NCBI GenBank assembly: GCA_903854185.1
Contig: CAINVP010000083.1
Coordinates: forward strand, 1-48,570
From: an uncultured Actinomycetes bacterium
Lineage (GTDB): Bacteria > Actinomycetota > Actinomycetes > Nanopelagicales > Nanopelagicaceae
DNA: 48,570 nt
Direction of reading: 5' to 3'
Shown here: one piece after another, positions 30,207 through 41,690 of the stretch
How positions within the stretch are numbered: the stretch's first letter is position 1
Layout of the letters: each line of letters begins with the position of its first letter
Notes under the pieces: model-generated
The model's input: only the letters and a program-made list of their open reading frames with translations
Databases searched by the model: none
Told to the model about the DNA's origin: nothing
Position numbers and translations under genes: made by a program

Positions 30207-30929
30207 GTGCCTATATCTGATAGCGACATTGAACGTATCCTCATCGTTACCGCACACCCTGATGATTTAGATTTCGGTGCCGCCGGAACAATCGCGCAAT
30301 GGACTGCTGCCGGAATTCAGGTCTCGTACGCAATTTGCACCAACGGTGAACAAGGTGGCATCGATCCCACAATCTCTCGAGCCGATATGCGTCTGATTCG
30401 CCGCAAGGAGCAGACTGATGCCGGTGCGGCAGTAGGTGTCTCGGATATTCACTTCTTGGATTATCACGATGGACTGCTTCAACCAACGCTGGAACTTCGT
30501 AAAGATATCGTCCGCATTATTCGCAAAGTGCGGCCAGATCGCCTCGTCTGCCAAAATCCCGAGCGCAATTACGAACGTATCTTTGCATCACACCCCGATC
30601 ACATGGCTGCCGGAGAAGCGGCGATGCAGGCGGTCTATCCCGATTGCGGAAATCCCTTTGCCTTCCCGGAACTACTCGCAGATGAGAAGTTAGAGCCGTG
30701 GACTGTGAAGGAGGCATGGTTAATGTCAACGAATCAGCCCGATCATTACATTGATATCACTGATACCTTCGATAAGAAATTAGCTGCGCTCCACGCGCAT
30801 GTGAGTCAGACCGCTCATAACGATAAGTTAGATGAGATGGTCCGCGAATGGGGAGCTCGTACTGCCGCGCAATATGGCTTTGCAGAAGGTCGTTTCGTAG
30901 AAGCCTTTAAGGTTGTTACGACCGCGTAA
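30207..30929 (+). CDS. PIG-L/LmbE-family zinc deacetylase (MshB/Mca-like)
   Basis: A 240-residue enzyme of the N-acetylglucosaminyl deacetylase family. The zinc motif AHPDD is near the N terminus, and the third ligand is in the SHPDHMAAG segment. Relatives deacetylate sugars or cleave mycothiol conjugates. Actinobacteria use such enzymes in mycothiol metabolism, but the exact substrate is not visible. GTG at 30207 is preferred over a TTG at 30165: GGTGG lies just before it, and TAGGAT at 30170-30175 could be the -10 box. The stop abuts the stop of the convergent cyclophilin gene. Confidence 0.82.
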   Translation: MPISDSDIERILIVTAHPDDLDFGAAGTIAQWTAAGIQVSYAICTNGEQGGIDPTISRADMRLIRRKEQTDAGAAVGVSDIHFLDYHDGLLQPTLELRKDIVRIIRKVRPDRLVCQNPERNYERIFASHPDHMAAGEAAMQAVYPDCGNPFAFPELLADEKLEPWTVKEAWLMSTNQPDHYIDITDTFDKKLAALHAHVSQTAHNDKLDEMVREWGARTAAQYGFAEGRFVEAFKVVTTA

Positions 30930-31613
30930 TTACTTAACGCTCACACTCTCAATAGCAACGGTCTGACGTGGATACTCTTTATTATTTCCAACGACGATAT
31001 TGCCAGCGGCAGCAATAGCCTTGAGAATATCTAGACCCTTAGTGATCTTGCCCCAACGGGTGTAGGACGGCCCAAGAGTTGTATCTGAGTAGACCAAGAA
31101 GAATTGGCTACCGTTGGTATCAGGCCCGGAGTTTGCCATCGCGACCGTTCCTGCTGGATAGTTATTTGCCGTTGCTGCTGGAAGATTCTCATCCCGGAAA
31201 GTGAAGTTCGGTCCGCCTCGACCAGTTGCCGTCGGATCGCCGCATTGGAGGACATACAGTCCTGCAGTTGTGAGACGGTGACAGAGCGTCTTATCGAAGT
31301 ACCCAGCGCTTGCCATGACGGCGAAGATGAAGACTGTGACGGGTGCGTTCTTTCCATCTGCCTGAACGACGATATCGCCACAGTTAGTCTTGAAGGTAAA
31401 GGTAACTTGGTCAGCTGGCGCCTTGTAAGACGGGATGGAAAATTTAGTAGCGGGGCGGCTGGTAGCGGTTGTAGCTTTGCAGCCGCTTACAACGGAACGC
31501 ATCGCGCGTGCGATTACACCCTTTGGCTTAGCCTTATCGCCAGCTTGCGCAGGGGAAAGTACGGCGACAGAGACAACTAACAACGATGTAGTAATTGCGA
31601 TTGCCCGCTTCAC
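30930..31613 (-). CDS. secreted cyclophilin-type peptidyl-prolyl isomerase
   Basis: A 227-residue protein with a signal peptide (VKRAIAITTSLLVVSVAV, cleavage after PAQA) and a cyclophilin domain from about residue 70. Recognisable parts are LCHRLTTAG with the catalytic Arg, QCGDPTATGRGGPNF, NSGPDTNGSQFFLVY and TRWGKITKG. It should catalyse prolyl cis-trans isomerisation in exported proteins. GTG at 31613 is chosen: GGGAG at the very end of guaA lies ten bases upstream, and the signal peptide then begins at once. An ATG at 31634 inside guaA is possible. It is the last gene of the guaB-guaB3-guaA transcript. Confidence 0.85.
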   Translation of the reverse strand: MKRAIAITTSLLVVSVAVLSPAQAGDKAKPKGVIARAMRSVVSGCKATTATSRPATKFSIPSYKAPADQVTFTFKTNCGDIVVQADGKNAPVTVFIFAVMASAGYFDKTLCHRLTTAGLYVLQCGDPTATGRGGPNFTFRDENLPAATANNYPAGTVAMANSGPDTNGSQFFLVYSDTTLGPSYTRWGKITKGLDILKAIAAAGNIVVGNNKEYPRQTVAIESVSVK

Positions 31614-31620
31614 TTTATCG

Positions 31621-33186
31621 TTACTCCCATTCAATAGTGCCAGGTGGCTTACTCGTTAGATCGAGGGCGACGCGATTAACTTCACGTACTTCATTGGTAA
31701 TCCGAGTTGAAATCTTCTCCAGTACATCGTACGGAAGACGACTCCAATCTGCAGTCATCGCATCTTCACTTGAGACTGGGCGAAGAACAATGGGGTGGCC
31801 ATATGTTCGTCCATCGCCCTGCACACCGACGCTTCGAACATCGGCTAGAAGTACGACTGGACATTGCCAAATCTCTCGATCTAACTTCGCCAATCTTAAT
31901 TCCTCGCGGACGATGAAATCGGCTTTTCGCAGAATTGTAAGTCTATTCTCAGTAACTTCTCCGATAATACGAATGCCAAGGCCTGGGCCTGGGAATGGTT
32001 GACGCCAGACAATCTCTTCCGGTAATCCAAGTTCAATACCAACAGCACGGACCTCATCTTTGAAGAGGGTGCGGAGTGGTTCAATCAGAGCGAACTGAAG
32101 ATCATCTGGAAGTCCGCCCACATTATGGTGAGACTTAATATTTGCAGCGCCCTCTCCCCCACCAGATTCAACAACATCTGGATAGAGAGTTCCCTGTACT
32201 AGGAATTCAACCGCTTCGGTCGCAGAGATCTCACGAGCTGCGGCTTCAAAGGCGCGGATAAATTCCGCACCGATAATCTTTCGCTTTCTCTCAGGATCAG
32301 TAACGCCAGCAAGCGCATTAAGAAATGTTTCGCGAGCGTTCACAACGTGAAGTGCTACTCCGGTTGCGGCTACAAAATCTTTCTCAACTTGCTCTGCCTC
32401 GCCTTCCCGGAGCAGGCCATGATCTACAAAGACGCAGGTGAGTTGATCACCGATTGCTTGTTGAACTATCGCCGCTGCCACAGCGGAATCGACGCCACCA
32501 GAGAGTCCGCAGATCACACGCTTACTTCCAACCTGGGCTCTAATCTTCTCGATCTCATTAGCTGCAATATTTCCCGCGGTCCACACTGGTTTACATCCGA
32601 CGACATCAATCAGCCAGCGACGAAGGATCTCTTGGCCATTCTCTGAGTGAAGTACCTCGGGGTGGAATTGCACACCTGCGACTAAGCCATCGTTGCTTTC
32701 AAAGGCGGCGATGGGCGTATCACTTGTTGATGCAGTTGATGTGAATCCTTCTGGCGCAACCGAGACGCTATCTCCGTGTGACATCCAGACACGAAACGAG
32801 CTTTCTAGTCCACGCAAAAGACGTGAATCGCCAGTCAGGGATAGTTCGGTCCGACCAAACTCAGATTTACCGGTCTTTGCGACGGTGCCACCGAGTGCTT
32901 GGGCCATGACTTGGAAGCCGTAGCAAATTCCGAAAACTGGGATTCCGTGGCTAAAGAGGGCAGGATCAAGAGTTGGAGCACCGGTCTCGTAGACACTTGA
33001 TGGTCCGCCAGAGAGGATGATCGCCTTAGGTCGCTTTGCAAGCATCTTCTCAATGCTCATTGTCGATGGCACAATCTCAGAGTAGACATTTGCCTGACGC
33101 ACTCGACGCGCAATGAGTTGTGCATATTGTGCGCCGAAATCAACGACGAGAACTACTTCGTTAGGCACAGCTTTTACATCAACCAC
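31621..33186 (-). CDS. guaA: GMP synthase (glutamine-hydrolysing)
   Basis: A 521-residue enzyme converting XMP to GMP. The class I glutamine amidotransferase domain (1-190) has the nucleophile in GICYGFQ and VQFHPEV for the His-Glu pair. The PP-loop ATP pyrophosphatase domain shows [12 protein letters not shown]. The dimerisation domain ends in [10 protein letters not shown], the universal GuaA tail. The start is GTG at 33186, overlapping the guaB3 stop by eight bases, so translation is coupled. Confidence 0.97.
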   Translation of the reverse strand: MVDVKAVPNEVVLVVDFGAQYAQLIARRVRQANVYSEIVPSTMSIEKMLAKRPKAIILSGGPSSVYETGAPTLDPALFSHGIPVFGICYGFQVMAQALGGTVAKTGKSEFGRTELSLTGDSRLLRGLESSFRVWMSHGDSVSVAPEGFTSTASTSDTPIAAFESNDGLVAGVQFHPEVLHSENGQEILRRWLIDVVGCKPVWTAGNIAANEIEKIRAQVGSKRVICGLSGGVDSAVAAAIVQQAIGDQLTCVFVDHGLLREGEAEQVEKDFVAATGVALHVVNARETFLNALAGVTDPERKRKIIGAEFIRAFEAAAREISATEAVEFLVQGTLYPDVVESGGGEGAANIKSHHNVGGLPDDLQFALIEPLRTLFKDEVRAVGIELGLPEEIVWRQPFPGPGLGIRIIGEVTENRLTILRKADFIVREELRLAKLDREIWQCPVVLLADVRSVGVQGDGRTYGHPIVLRPVSSEDAMTADWSRLPYDVLEKISTRITNEVREVNRVALDLTSKPPGTIEWE

Positions 33187-34291
33187 GATGAATGACGACC
33201 TCTACCTTTTGGAAATCCTTCAACTCGGAGTAACCAGATGTTGCCATTGCGCGACGAAGAGCGCCGAAGAGATTCATCGAACCATCAGAGGTATGTGATG
33301 GACCAACGAGAACCTCTTCAAGTGTTCCGACAGTGCCAACACGGACTCTGTCACCACGTGGAAGTTCATCATGGCTAGCCTCTGTTCCCCAGTGCCAACC
33401 CTTACCTGGCGCTTCAGTTGCGCGGGCAAGAGGTGAGCCCATCATGACCGCATCTGCGCCACATGCAATCGCCTTAGCGATATCGCCCGAGCGACCAACT
33501 GATCCATCAGCAATAACATGCACATAACGGCCACCCGACTCATCCATGTAATCACGGCGAGCTGAGGCAACCTCTGCAACTGCAGATGCCATCGGTACTT
33601 CAATGCCAAGAACTGTGCGGGTGGTGTGAGCAGAGCCGCCACCAAAACCAACGAGAACGCCCGCAGCGCCAGCGCGCATAAGGTGAAGCGCTGCAGTGCC
33701 AGTTGCACATCCACCAACAATGACGGGAACGTCAAGTTCATAAATGAACTTCTTCAAATTCAACGGAGCAACGCGGTCGGCGACATGCTCTGCGCTTACG
33801 GTTGTTCCGCGAATGACGAAGATATCAACGCCAGCATCTACTACTACCTTATGAAGTTCAGCAGTGCGTGCAGGTGACAGTGCAGCTGCAACTGTGACAC
33901 CAGAGGCGCGAATCTCTGCGATACGAGCCTTAACTAATTCAGGTTGAATCGGAGCGGCATACAGCTCCTGCATGCGACGAATCGCTTGCTCTTGTGGAAT
34001 AGATGCAATCTCTGCCAATGGAATACGTGGATCTTCGTGACGCGTCCAGAGGCCTTCTAGATTGAGAACGCCAAGTCCACCAAGTTTTCCAATAGCAATC
34101 GCAGTCTCAGGCGAGACGACTGAGTCCATCGGTGCTGCCAGCATGGGAAGTTCAAACTTGTATGCATCAATCTGCCAGGCAGTGGAGACTTCCTCCGCAT
34201 CGCGGGTGCGGCGACTTGGAACGATAGCGATATCGTCAAACGAGTAGGCAGCGCGTGCGCGCTTTCCTGGTCCGATTTCAAATTCGTTCAT
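33179..34291 (-). CDS. guaB3: GuaB3-family IMP dehydrogenase-like protein
   Basis: A 370-residue TIM-barrel protein of the IMPDH/GMPR superfamily, actinobacterial GuaB3 type ([50 protein letters not shown]). Where catalytic IMPDHs have GSICTT, this protein has GGSAHTT: the catalytic cysteine is missing. I believe this absence is shared by mycobacterial GuaB3, so it is a family trait; activity is uncertain. It lies in a tight row guaB-guaB3-guaA, with a five-base gap to guaB and an eight-base overlap with guaA. Confidence 0.9.
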   Translation of the reverse strand: MNEFEIGPGKRARAAYSFDDIAIVPSRRTRDAEEVSTAWQIDAYKFELPMLAAPMDSVVSPETAIAIGKLGGLGVLNLEGLWTRHEDPRIPLAEIASIPQEQAIRRMQELYAAPIQPELVKARIAEIRASGVTVAAALSPARTAELHKVVVDAGVDIFVIRGTTVSAEHVADRVAPLNLKKFIYELDVPVIVGGCATGTAALHLMRAGAAGVLVGFGGGSAHTTRTVLGIEVPMASAVAEVASARRDYMDESGGRYVHVIADGSVGRSGDIAKAIACGADAVMMGSPLARATEAPGKGWHWGTEASHDELPRGDRVRVGTVGTLEEVLVGPSHTSDGSMNLFGALRRAMATSGYSELKDFQKVEVVIHRG

Positions 34292-34296
34292 GGCTA

Positions 34297-35430
<1,134 letters not shown>

Positions 35431-35451
35431 CGGGGAGCGCCGTGAGAGGCA

Positions 35452-35496
35452 AAAAGGCCCCTCCTGCCCGAAGAAAACGAGCAGGAGTGGCCTTTT
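35452..35496 (-). terminator. intrinsic terminator of groES-groEL1
   Basis: Reading leftwards, AAAAGGCC-A-CTCCTGC pairs with GCAGGAG-G-GGCCTTTT around a 13-base loop; the single unpaired position is an A/G mismatch. A run of T residues follows. It lies 13 bases after the groEL1 stop. Confidence 0.88.
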
Positions 35497-35508
35497 ATGC
35501 GTTAATTG

Positions 35509-37143
<1,635 letters not shown>

Positions 37144-37440
37144 TTAGTTCTTCTCAACAATCGCTAGTAGATCGCGCGCAGAGAGAACGAGGTACTCCTC
37201 GTTGTTGTAATTCACTGCAGTTCCGCCGTACTTGGAGAAGAGAACGACATCGCCAACCTTGACATCCATTGGAGTACGGACGCCGTCGTCGAAACGACCT
37301 GGTCCAACTGCAACAACAGTGCCTTCTTGTGGCTTCTCCTGGGCTGTATCTGGGATAACAAGACCTGAGGCGGTCTTCTGTTCAGCCTCGTTTACCTTCA
37401 GAACAATGCGATCTTCAAGTGGCTTGATAGCTACGGCCAT
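37144..37440 (-). CDS. groES: co-chaperonin GroES
   Basis: A 98-residue protein ([12 protein letters not shown], the mobile loop [18 protein letters not shown], and [14 protein letters not shown]). It forms the heptameric lid of the chaperonin and is the only GroES here, so it probably serves both GroELs. ATG at 37440 has GGAG six bases upstream. A longer reading frame up to 37479 would run into the CIRCE operator and is rejected. Confidence 0.97.
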   Translation of the reverse strand: MAVAIKPLEDRIVLKVNEAEQKTASGLVIPDTAQEKPQEGTVVAVGPGRFDDGVRTPMDVKVGDVVLFSKYGGTAVNYNNEEYLVLSARDLLAIVEKN

Positions 37441-37468
37441 GAGTGGCTCCTTTCGAGATTCCTTTGTT

Positions 37469-37495
37469 TTAGCAATCACTCTGGGAGAGTGCTAA
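37469..37495 (-). promoter_or_regulatory. CIRCE operator upstream of groES
   Basis: TTAGCAATC, nine bases, GAGTGCTAA: one mismatch to the canonical repeat, in the opposite arm from the mismatch in the groEL2 copy. It lies 29 bases before groES and should be bound by HrcA. Confidence 0.92.
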
Positions 37496-37506
37496 CAGCA
37501 ACTCTA

Positions 37507-38535
37507 CTAGCGCCAGATGGCCCGCTCCAAACCAGAGGTGGAATCTGCGCCGAGCCCAACGGCTGACGGTGCTGCCCCGGCCGAGAGCGCCAAGGAGGTC
37601 ATAGCAGCCACCATCGCCCCGTTATCGGTGCAGAGCGCCATCGGAGGGATGCGGAGTTCTACGCCCTGGGCAGTGGCCCTGGCGGTAGCCAGCTCCCGGA
37701 GCCGGGAGTTGGCGGCGACTCCGCCGGCAATCACCAACCGGTCAATTCCACATGAGGCGGCAGCCGCCAGCGCCTTTGTGACCAGCACATCAACGACCGC
37801 CTCTTGGAAGGAGGCTGCGATATCGGCCTTCACCGCCGACGGCGCGCTCTGAATATAGCGAGAGACCGCTGTCTTCAACCCCGAGAATGAAAAGTCCCAT
37901 GGATTATCCGATGGCCGAGTGAGCCCGCGCGGGAAATCGATGGCAGTTGCGTCACCGCTCTTTGCGAGTCGATCAATCGCTGGACCGCCTGGGAAATCTA
38001 ACTCCAGAATTCGCGCAATCTTGTCGAACGCTTCACCTGCGGCATCGTCGATAGTTGCACCTAAAGTCTCTACATCGCTCACCATATCTCCGATGCGGAG
38101 TATGGAGCTATGGCCGCCACTTACAAGTAGGCCAATCGAAGGTCGTAACGCACTCTCGTTATCAAGAATATCAACCGCTACATGTGAAGAGAGGTGATTT
38201 ACACCGAAGAGCGGCTTCCCCGTCGCAAGGGAGAGGCCAGAGGCGGCGCTTGTTCCCACAACAAGTGCGCCAATCAACCCTGGACCTGCAGTGACCCCAA
38301 AGGCATCGATATCACTGAGTGCGACGCCAGCGATTTTCAAAGCTCCGGCTATTGTCGGTTGCATTGCCTCAAGATGTGCGCGGCTAGCGATCTCAGGAAC
38401 AACTCCGCCGAACTTTGCATGTTCTTCCACGCTGGTCGAGATTACATTTGCAAGTAGCACTCGCCCGCGGACAATACCCACCGCAGTCTCATCGCATGAG
38501 GTCTCAATCCCAAGTACAAGTGGCTCGCTCTTCAC
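37507..38535 (-). CDS. tsaD: tRNA N6-threonylcarbamoyladenosine transferase TsaD
   Basis: A 342-residue ASKHA-fold enzyme that transfers the threonylcarbamoyl group to A37 of ANN-decoding tRNAs. It has [15 protein letters not shown], the metal ligand in [26 protein letters not shown], and [11 protein letters not shown]. Works with TsaB and TsaE encoded just upstream. The GTG start overlaps the tsaB/rimI stop by four bases (GTGA). It ends 12 bases before the CIRCE of groES, with no terminator between. Confidence 0.96.
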   Translation of the reverse strand: MKSEPLVLGIETSCDETAVGIVRGRVLLANVISTSVEEHAKFGGVVPEIASRAHLEAMQPTIAGALKIAGVALSDIDAFGVTAGPGLIGALVVGTSAASGLSLATGKPLFGVNHLSSHVAVDILDNESALRPSIGLLVSGGHSSILRIGDMVSDVETLGATIDDAAGEAFDKIARILELDFPGGPAIDRLAKSGDATAIDFPRGLTRPSDNPWDFSFSGLKTAVSRYIQSAPSAVKADIAASFQEAVVDVLVTKALAAAASCGIDRLVIAGGVAANSRLRELATARATAQGVELRIPPMALCTDNGAMVAAMTSLALSAGAAPSAVGLGADSTSGLERAIWR

Positions 38536-39506
38536 TTGAGCTCCTTGCGCATAATGGTTGCGGGCTTTCCGGGACCGTAATAATCCGCCCGCTCTGCGAT
38601 CTTTCTAAAACCTTGAGAGAGATAGAGCGGCTCTGCTTCACGATTTCCGACCAACATCTCTAACATGATGGCGTCAACTTTTCTATTGCGAGACCAATCG
38701 ATCATTCGCTTTAACATCTCGCGAGCGATGCCCTTTCGCCGGTGTGCGGATAGAACTGAGAGCGTCAGAATGTCACAGACATCACCTGCGACCATGACTC
38801 CGGCATAACCAATGACCTCACCTTCAAAGAGAGCGATTAGGTAGTACCGATCGCCAGCGCCAAGCTCCTCTTTAAATTGTGCCAGGCTCCACGGATCTTC
38901 TCCGCTATAAATAACTTTCTCTAGTGCGTGAAGCGCAACTGCATCCATCGCTGTAGCTGGGCGGAAGGTGACGCCCTTGGGGGCAGGATAAGCATCAGGG
39001 CGGCGGATGTAGAGCGGTTGCGCAATTGAACCCTGAAGAGCGGAGAGCGCAAGCGCAGTTGGAAACCCAGTGTGCATCTCAATGCCAAGTTCTTCCACAA
39101 CCTGCCGTAGTGCAACATGTGGTCCATCAACTCTTGCGCTATCAGTAAAGCGAGCATAGAAATACTCTTTACGACGTGCATCGGTAGCGACAATGAAATC
39201 TGTCGAGTTAATTTCAGATGCAATCGCATCCAAAGATGAGACTCCCCGCCATGGAATGTTACGGGCAAAGGCGAAAGCGCGACCAAATGCGATTCCTGCA
39301 CGGAGTCCGGTAAATGGCCCAGGACCCATTCCAATGACAACTGAATCAATCACAGGATTCGACAACAGGATTTCTGCGACGAGCTTGGGAAGAACTTCGC
39401 TGTGACCGAGCGGATCATCATGAAATTTCTCGACAACAAGTACCCCATCGGAGACCAGACCGGCGGTGGTCCTATCAGTAGATGTATCGATGACTAAGGT
39501 ATTCAT
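38532..39506 (-). CDS. tsaB/rimI: fused TsaB-RimI protein
   Basis: A 324-residue fusion. Residues 1 to about 175 are TsaB ([45 protein letters not shown]), the platform subunit of the t6A complex. Residues about 180-324 are a GNAT acetyltransferase of the RimI type ([33 protein letters not shown] with the acetyl-CoA loop, [19 protein letters not shown]), which acetylates the N terminus of ribosomal protein S18 in other bacteria. In most actinobacteria these are adjacent separate genes. ATG at 39506 overlaps the tsaE stop by four bases. Confidence 0.93.
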   Translation of the reverse strand: MNTLVIDTSTDRTTAGLVSDGVLVVEKFHDDPLGHSEVLPKLVAEILLSNPVIDSVVIGMGPGPFTGLRAGIAFGRAFAFARNIPWRGVSSLDAIASEINSTDFIVATDARRKEYFYARFTDSARVDGPHVALRQVVEELGIEMHTGFPTALALSALQGSIAQPLYIRRPDAYPAPKGVTFRPATAMDAVALHALEKVIYSGEDPWSLAQFKEELGAGDRYYLIALFEGEVIGYAGVMVAGDVCDILTLSVLSAHRRKGIAREMLKRMIDWSRNRKVDAIMLEMLVGNREAEPLYLSQGFRKIAERADYYGPGKPATIMRKELK

Positions 39507-39949
39507 AGCGCAAAGCCATTCCAACGATCTCCGTGAAGAGTGAATGCTAAAGAGCGTGACTCTTCCGCTCCGCCAAAAGTTAGCTCAATTTCCAGATAAT
39601 CATCACTTAACCGTTCAACGAAGCCACTTCCCCATTCCACAATCGTGATAGAGCTTCCTAATCGGGAATCCAAATCAAGATCATCAAAGATCGCTAGTGG
39701 TTCTCCCATCAACCGGTAGGCATCCACGTGAATGAGTGGAATCTCTGCTTGATAGATTTTAGAGATGACAAATGTGGGAGAAGTGACTCCTTCAACGCCC
39801 AGTGCGAGGGCGATAGATTGGGTGAGCGTCGTCTTTCCTGCCCCTAGGTCGCCCTTGAGAAGTATGAGATCACCAGCGCGAAGTTGTAAACCGATGGCGC
39901 TACCTACTTGTTGCATCTCACGCAGCGATGTCACGACCTCAACAAACAT
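39503..39949 (-). CDS. tsaE: tRNA threonylcarbamoyladenosine biosynthesis ATPase TsaE
   Basis: A 148-residue P-loop ATPase (LKGDLGAGKTTLTQSIALALG, SPTFVISKIY, HVDAYRL, IVEWGSGF). It drives turnover of the TsaB-TsaD complex. It is first of a compact tsaE-tsaB/rimI-tsaD unit with four-base overlaps. The ATG at 39949 is preceded at six bases by TAACCT, and there is no ribosome binding site; a leaderless start is likely. Immediately upstream is the terminator of the liv operon. Confidence 0.93.
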   Translation of the reverse strand: MFVEVVTSLREMQQVGSAIGLQLRAGDLILLKGDLGAGKTTLTQSIALALGVEGVTSPTFVISKIYQAEIPLIHVDAYRLMGEPLAIFDDLDLDSRLGSSITIVEWGSGFVERLSDDYLEIELTFGGAEESRSLAFTLHGDRWNGFAL

Positions 39950-39955
39950 GTGAAT

Positions 39956-39961
39956 AGGTTA
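39956..39961 (-). promoter_or_regulatory. putative -10 box, leaderless promoter of tsaE
   Basis: TAACCT on the minus strand, six bases before the ATG at 39949. The expected -35 position falls inside the hairpin of the upstream terminator, so promoter and terminator are physically overlapped. Confidence 0.5.
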
Positions 39962-39965
39962 ATGG

Positions 39966-39999
39966 AAAACCCCCGCCTCGAAATCGAGACGGGGGTTTT
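39966..39999 (-). terminator. intrinsic terminator of the glmS-alr-liv-hydrolase operon
   Basis: AAAACCCCCG(C)CTCG and CGAG(A)CGGGGGTTTT pair around an AAAT loop with one mismatch, giving a very stable hairpin with a T run. It lies 17 bases past the hydrolase stop. Confidence 0.93.
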
Positions 40000-40016
40000 A
40001 CACGAGTACTTACAGA

Positions 40017-41690
40017 TTAACCCTGCTGATCCTGATAGAACTTCAAGAGGTCAGGCTCGAAATTAGGGTCATAAACAGCGCCCATCTTTCGAACTGCACT
40101 CTTTACCGGACCCATGTTAGGGAATTTTCCAGCGGTAGCAGCGCTACCGAGAAGATCCACAACAGTGGTGTACTGCTTCAGAGTGAAGTTACAGTGGTCA
40201 GTTCCATTCACGGCAGGTGTTGATGTCACAGGGAGACCTGATGCATCAAACTTTGTGTAATGGGCTGGTGGCACTGCATAGATTGGCAAGAAGTTGATTG
40301 GACCACGAGGCTTACCAGCCTTGAGGTTTGCAGCTTTCTGCGCTTCGTATTGCGCCGCATACTTCTGAGCGACCCATTGGACGTTTCCGCCCTGAGCTAC
40401 TGCATCGTTCACGCTATTCAACATAATTGTTGGAACGTTCACCTTGCCGGTATGCGCAAGAAGTGTGCGCATCTTTGCAACTGCGGTTGCATTTGCAGTT
40501 GCGCGTGGCGCCGCTGCTAGGTACTGCAAGAGTCCGCCGGTTGCTGTTGCGCCACTGAGGCCTGCGTTAAATACCTGTGCATCAGATGCAACGCGTGCTG
40601 AGTAATCAGTCTTTGAATTATCAAAGATTGCTCCGCCAGCTTGCTGCTCGACATCGTAAGTAACAAGAACGCCAAGTGCTGCTGATGTCACTCCATTTTC
40701 AAGCACTGCAAGAGCTGGGCTTCCAGCAATAGCAAAGCCGGTATATGAAGCTGAGTTCACAGAACCTGGACCAGTTGATCCATCGAAGTGTGCTGATTGG
40801 GTAGGAACTCCGGCCATGAGGCCAACCAAGAGAAGTGCTGAACGTGAAGGAATTCCAGCAAGTGCGCTACCGGTAATCGTTGCAGGAGTTGTATCTGGCC
40901 ACTGTGGCTTGCCTGTTGCAAGTTCAATTCCAATACCCTTCTGCAACTTGCCCATAACGGTGAATACCTTGCCTAGGTCACCCATCGCCTCGGCATATCC
41001 CGCGGCGCCAGCTGAGTAATTTCCACCCTTGATTGTTGGATCAAAGAAGGTCTTGAGACCCCAGAGGAAATCGCCGGCAACAGTGAGGGATGCCTCGATC
41101 GAACCAGTCTCAACACAGAGTGAAGCAGTTGCATCAACGAGTTCAGGATGCTTTTCAGCAAGTGCCTGAGTCATGAAGCCACCAAGTGACTCTCCCCATG
41201 CAACGACATGCTTTGTTGTTGGGAACTGCGCCTTGAAGGTGTTGATGAGCTCAACATCGGTTGCAACGCCAGAATCGGCGTTCCAACCCTGACGAGCAAA
41301 TCCGGAACCGAAGATCGCATAGCCCTTAGAGAGCATGTACTTCATAACTGAAGTGTCGTTCTTCACGGTTGAGCCCTTGCCGTAGATAAGTGGCCCAGGT
41401 TGAGGCGTGTTGGTCACCGTGTAGCCACCAATAAGTGGCATCGCTGCAGGAATATCAATGTTGTAGCGATATCCATGCGAGAAGATAAATGCTGTTCCAT
41501 TGAAGTTACCTGGAACCTGCATGACGTATGGTGCGCCATCAGATGTGACACCCTGACATGAGACAACTGCCGCTGGTGGTGTGCACTGTGGTGCTGATGC
41601 GTGTGCACTTGTTGGAAGTGCAGTGACAGAGATAGAGATAAGCGCTGCAGCTCCGAGGAGGGCAACTCTCTTGCTAAATGAAGTCTTCAT
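40017..41690 (-). CDS. secreted alpha/beta hydrolase coupled to the ABC importer
   Basis: A 557-residue exported protein: signal peptide (about residues 8-30, cleavage at SAHA), then an alpha/beta-hydrolase fold. FSHGY (70-74) gives the oxyanion-hole HG, WGESLGG places the nucleophile at Ser168, Asp429 (NSVNDAV) and His499 (GTDHCNFT) complete a plausible triad. Cysteines at 36 and 45 and at 192 and 500 may pair. A large insertion (about 195-400) likely forms a lid and substrate site. Family name not recognised; esterase, amidase or peptidase are all possible. The ATG overlaps the binding-protein stop by one base (TAATG) with no own ribosome binding site, so it is made together with the binding protein. 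Confidence 0.78.
   Translation of the reverse strand: MKTSFSKRVALLGAAALISISVTALPTSAHASAPQCTPPAAVVSCQGVTSDGAPYVMQVPGNFNGTAFIFSHGYRYNIDIPAAMPLIGGYTVTNTPQPGPLIYGKGSTVKNDTSVMKYMLSKGYAIFGSGFARQGWNADSGVATDVELINTFKAQFPTTKHVVAWGESLGGFMTQALAEKHPELVDATASLCVETGSIEASLTVAGDFLWGLKTFFDPTIKGGNYSAGAAGYAEAMGDLGKVFTVMGKLQKGIGIELATGKPQWPDTTPATITGSALAGIPSRSALLLVGLMAGVPTQSAHFDGSTGPGSVNSASYTGFAIAGSPALAVLENGVTSAALGVLVTYDVEQQAGGAIFDNSKTDYSARVASDAQVFNAGLSGATATGGLLQYLAAAPRATANATAVAKMRTLLAHTGKVNVPTIMLNSVNDAVAQGGNVQWVAQKYAAQYEAQKAANLKAGKPRGPINFLPIYAVPPAHYTKFDASGLPVTSTPAVNGTDHCNFTLKQYTTVVDLLGSAATAGKFPNMGPVKSAVRKMGAVYDPNFEPDLLKFYQDQQG

Noticed and set aside
37441-37479. Longer groES start upstream of 37440
   Set aside because: It would read into the CIRCE operator, while the ATG at 37440 has a good Shine-Dalgarno and matches the family start.
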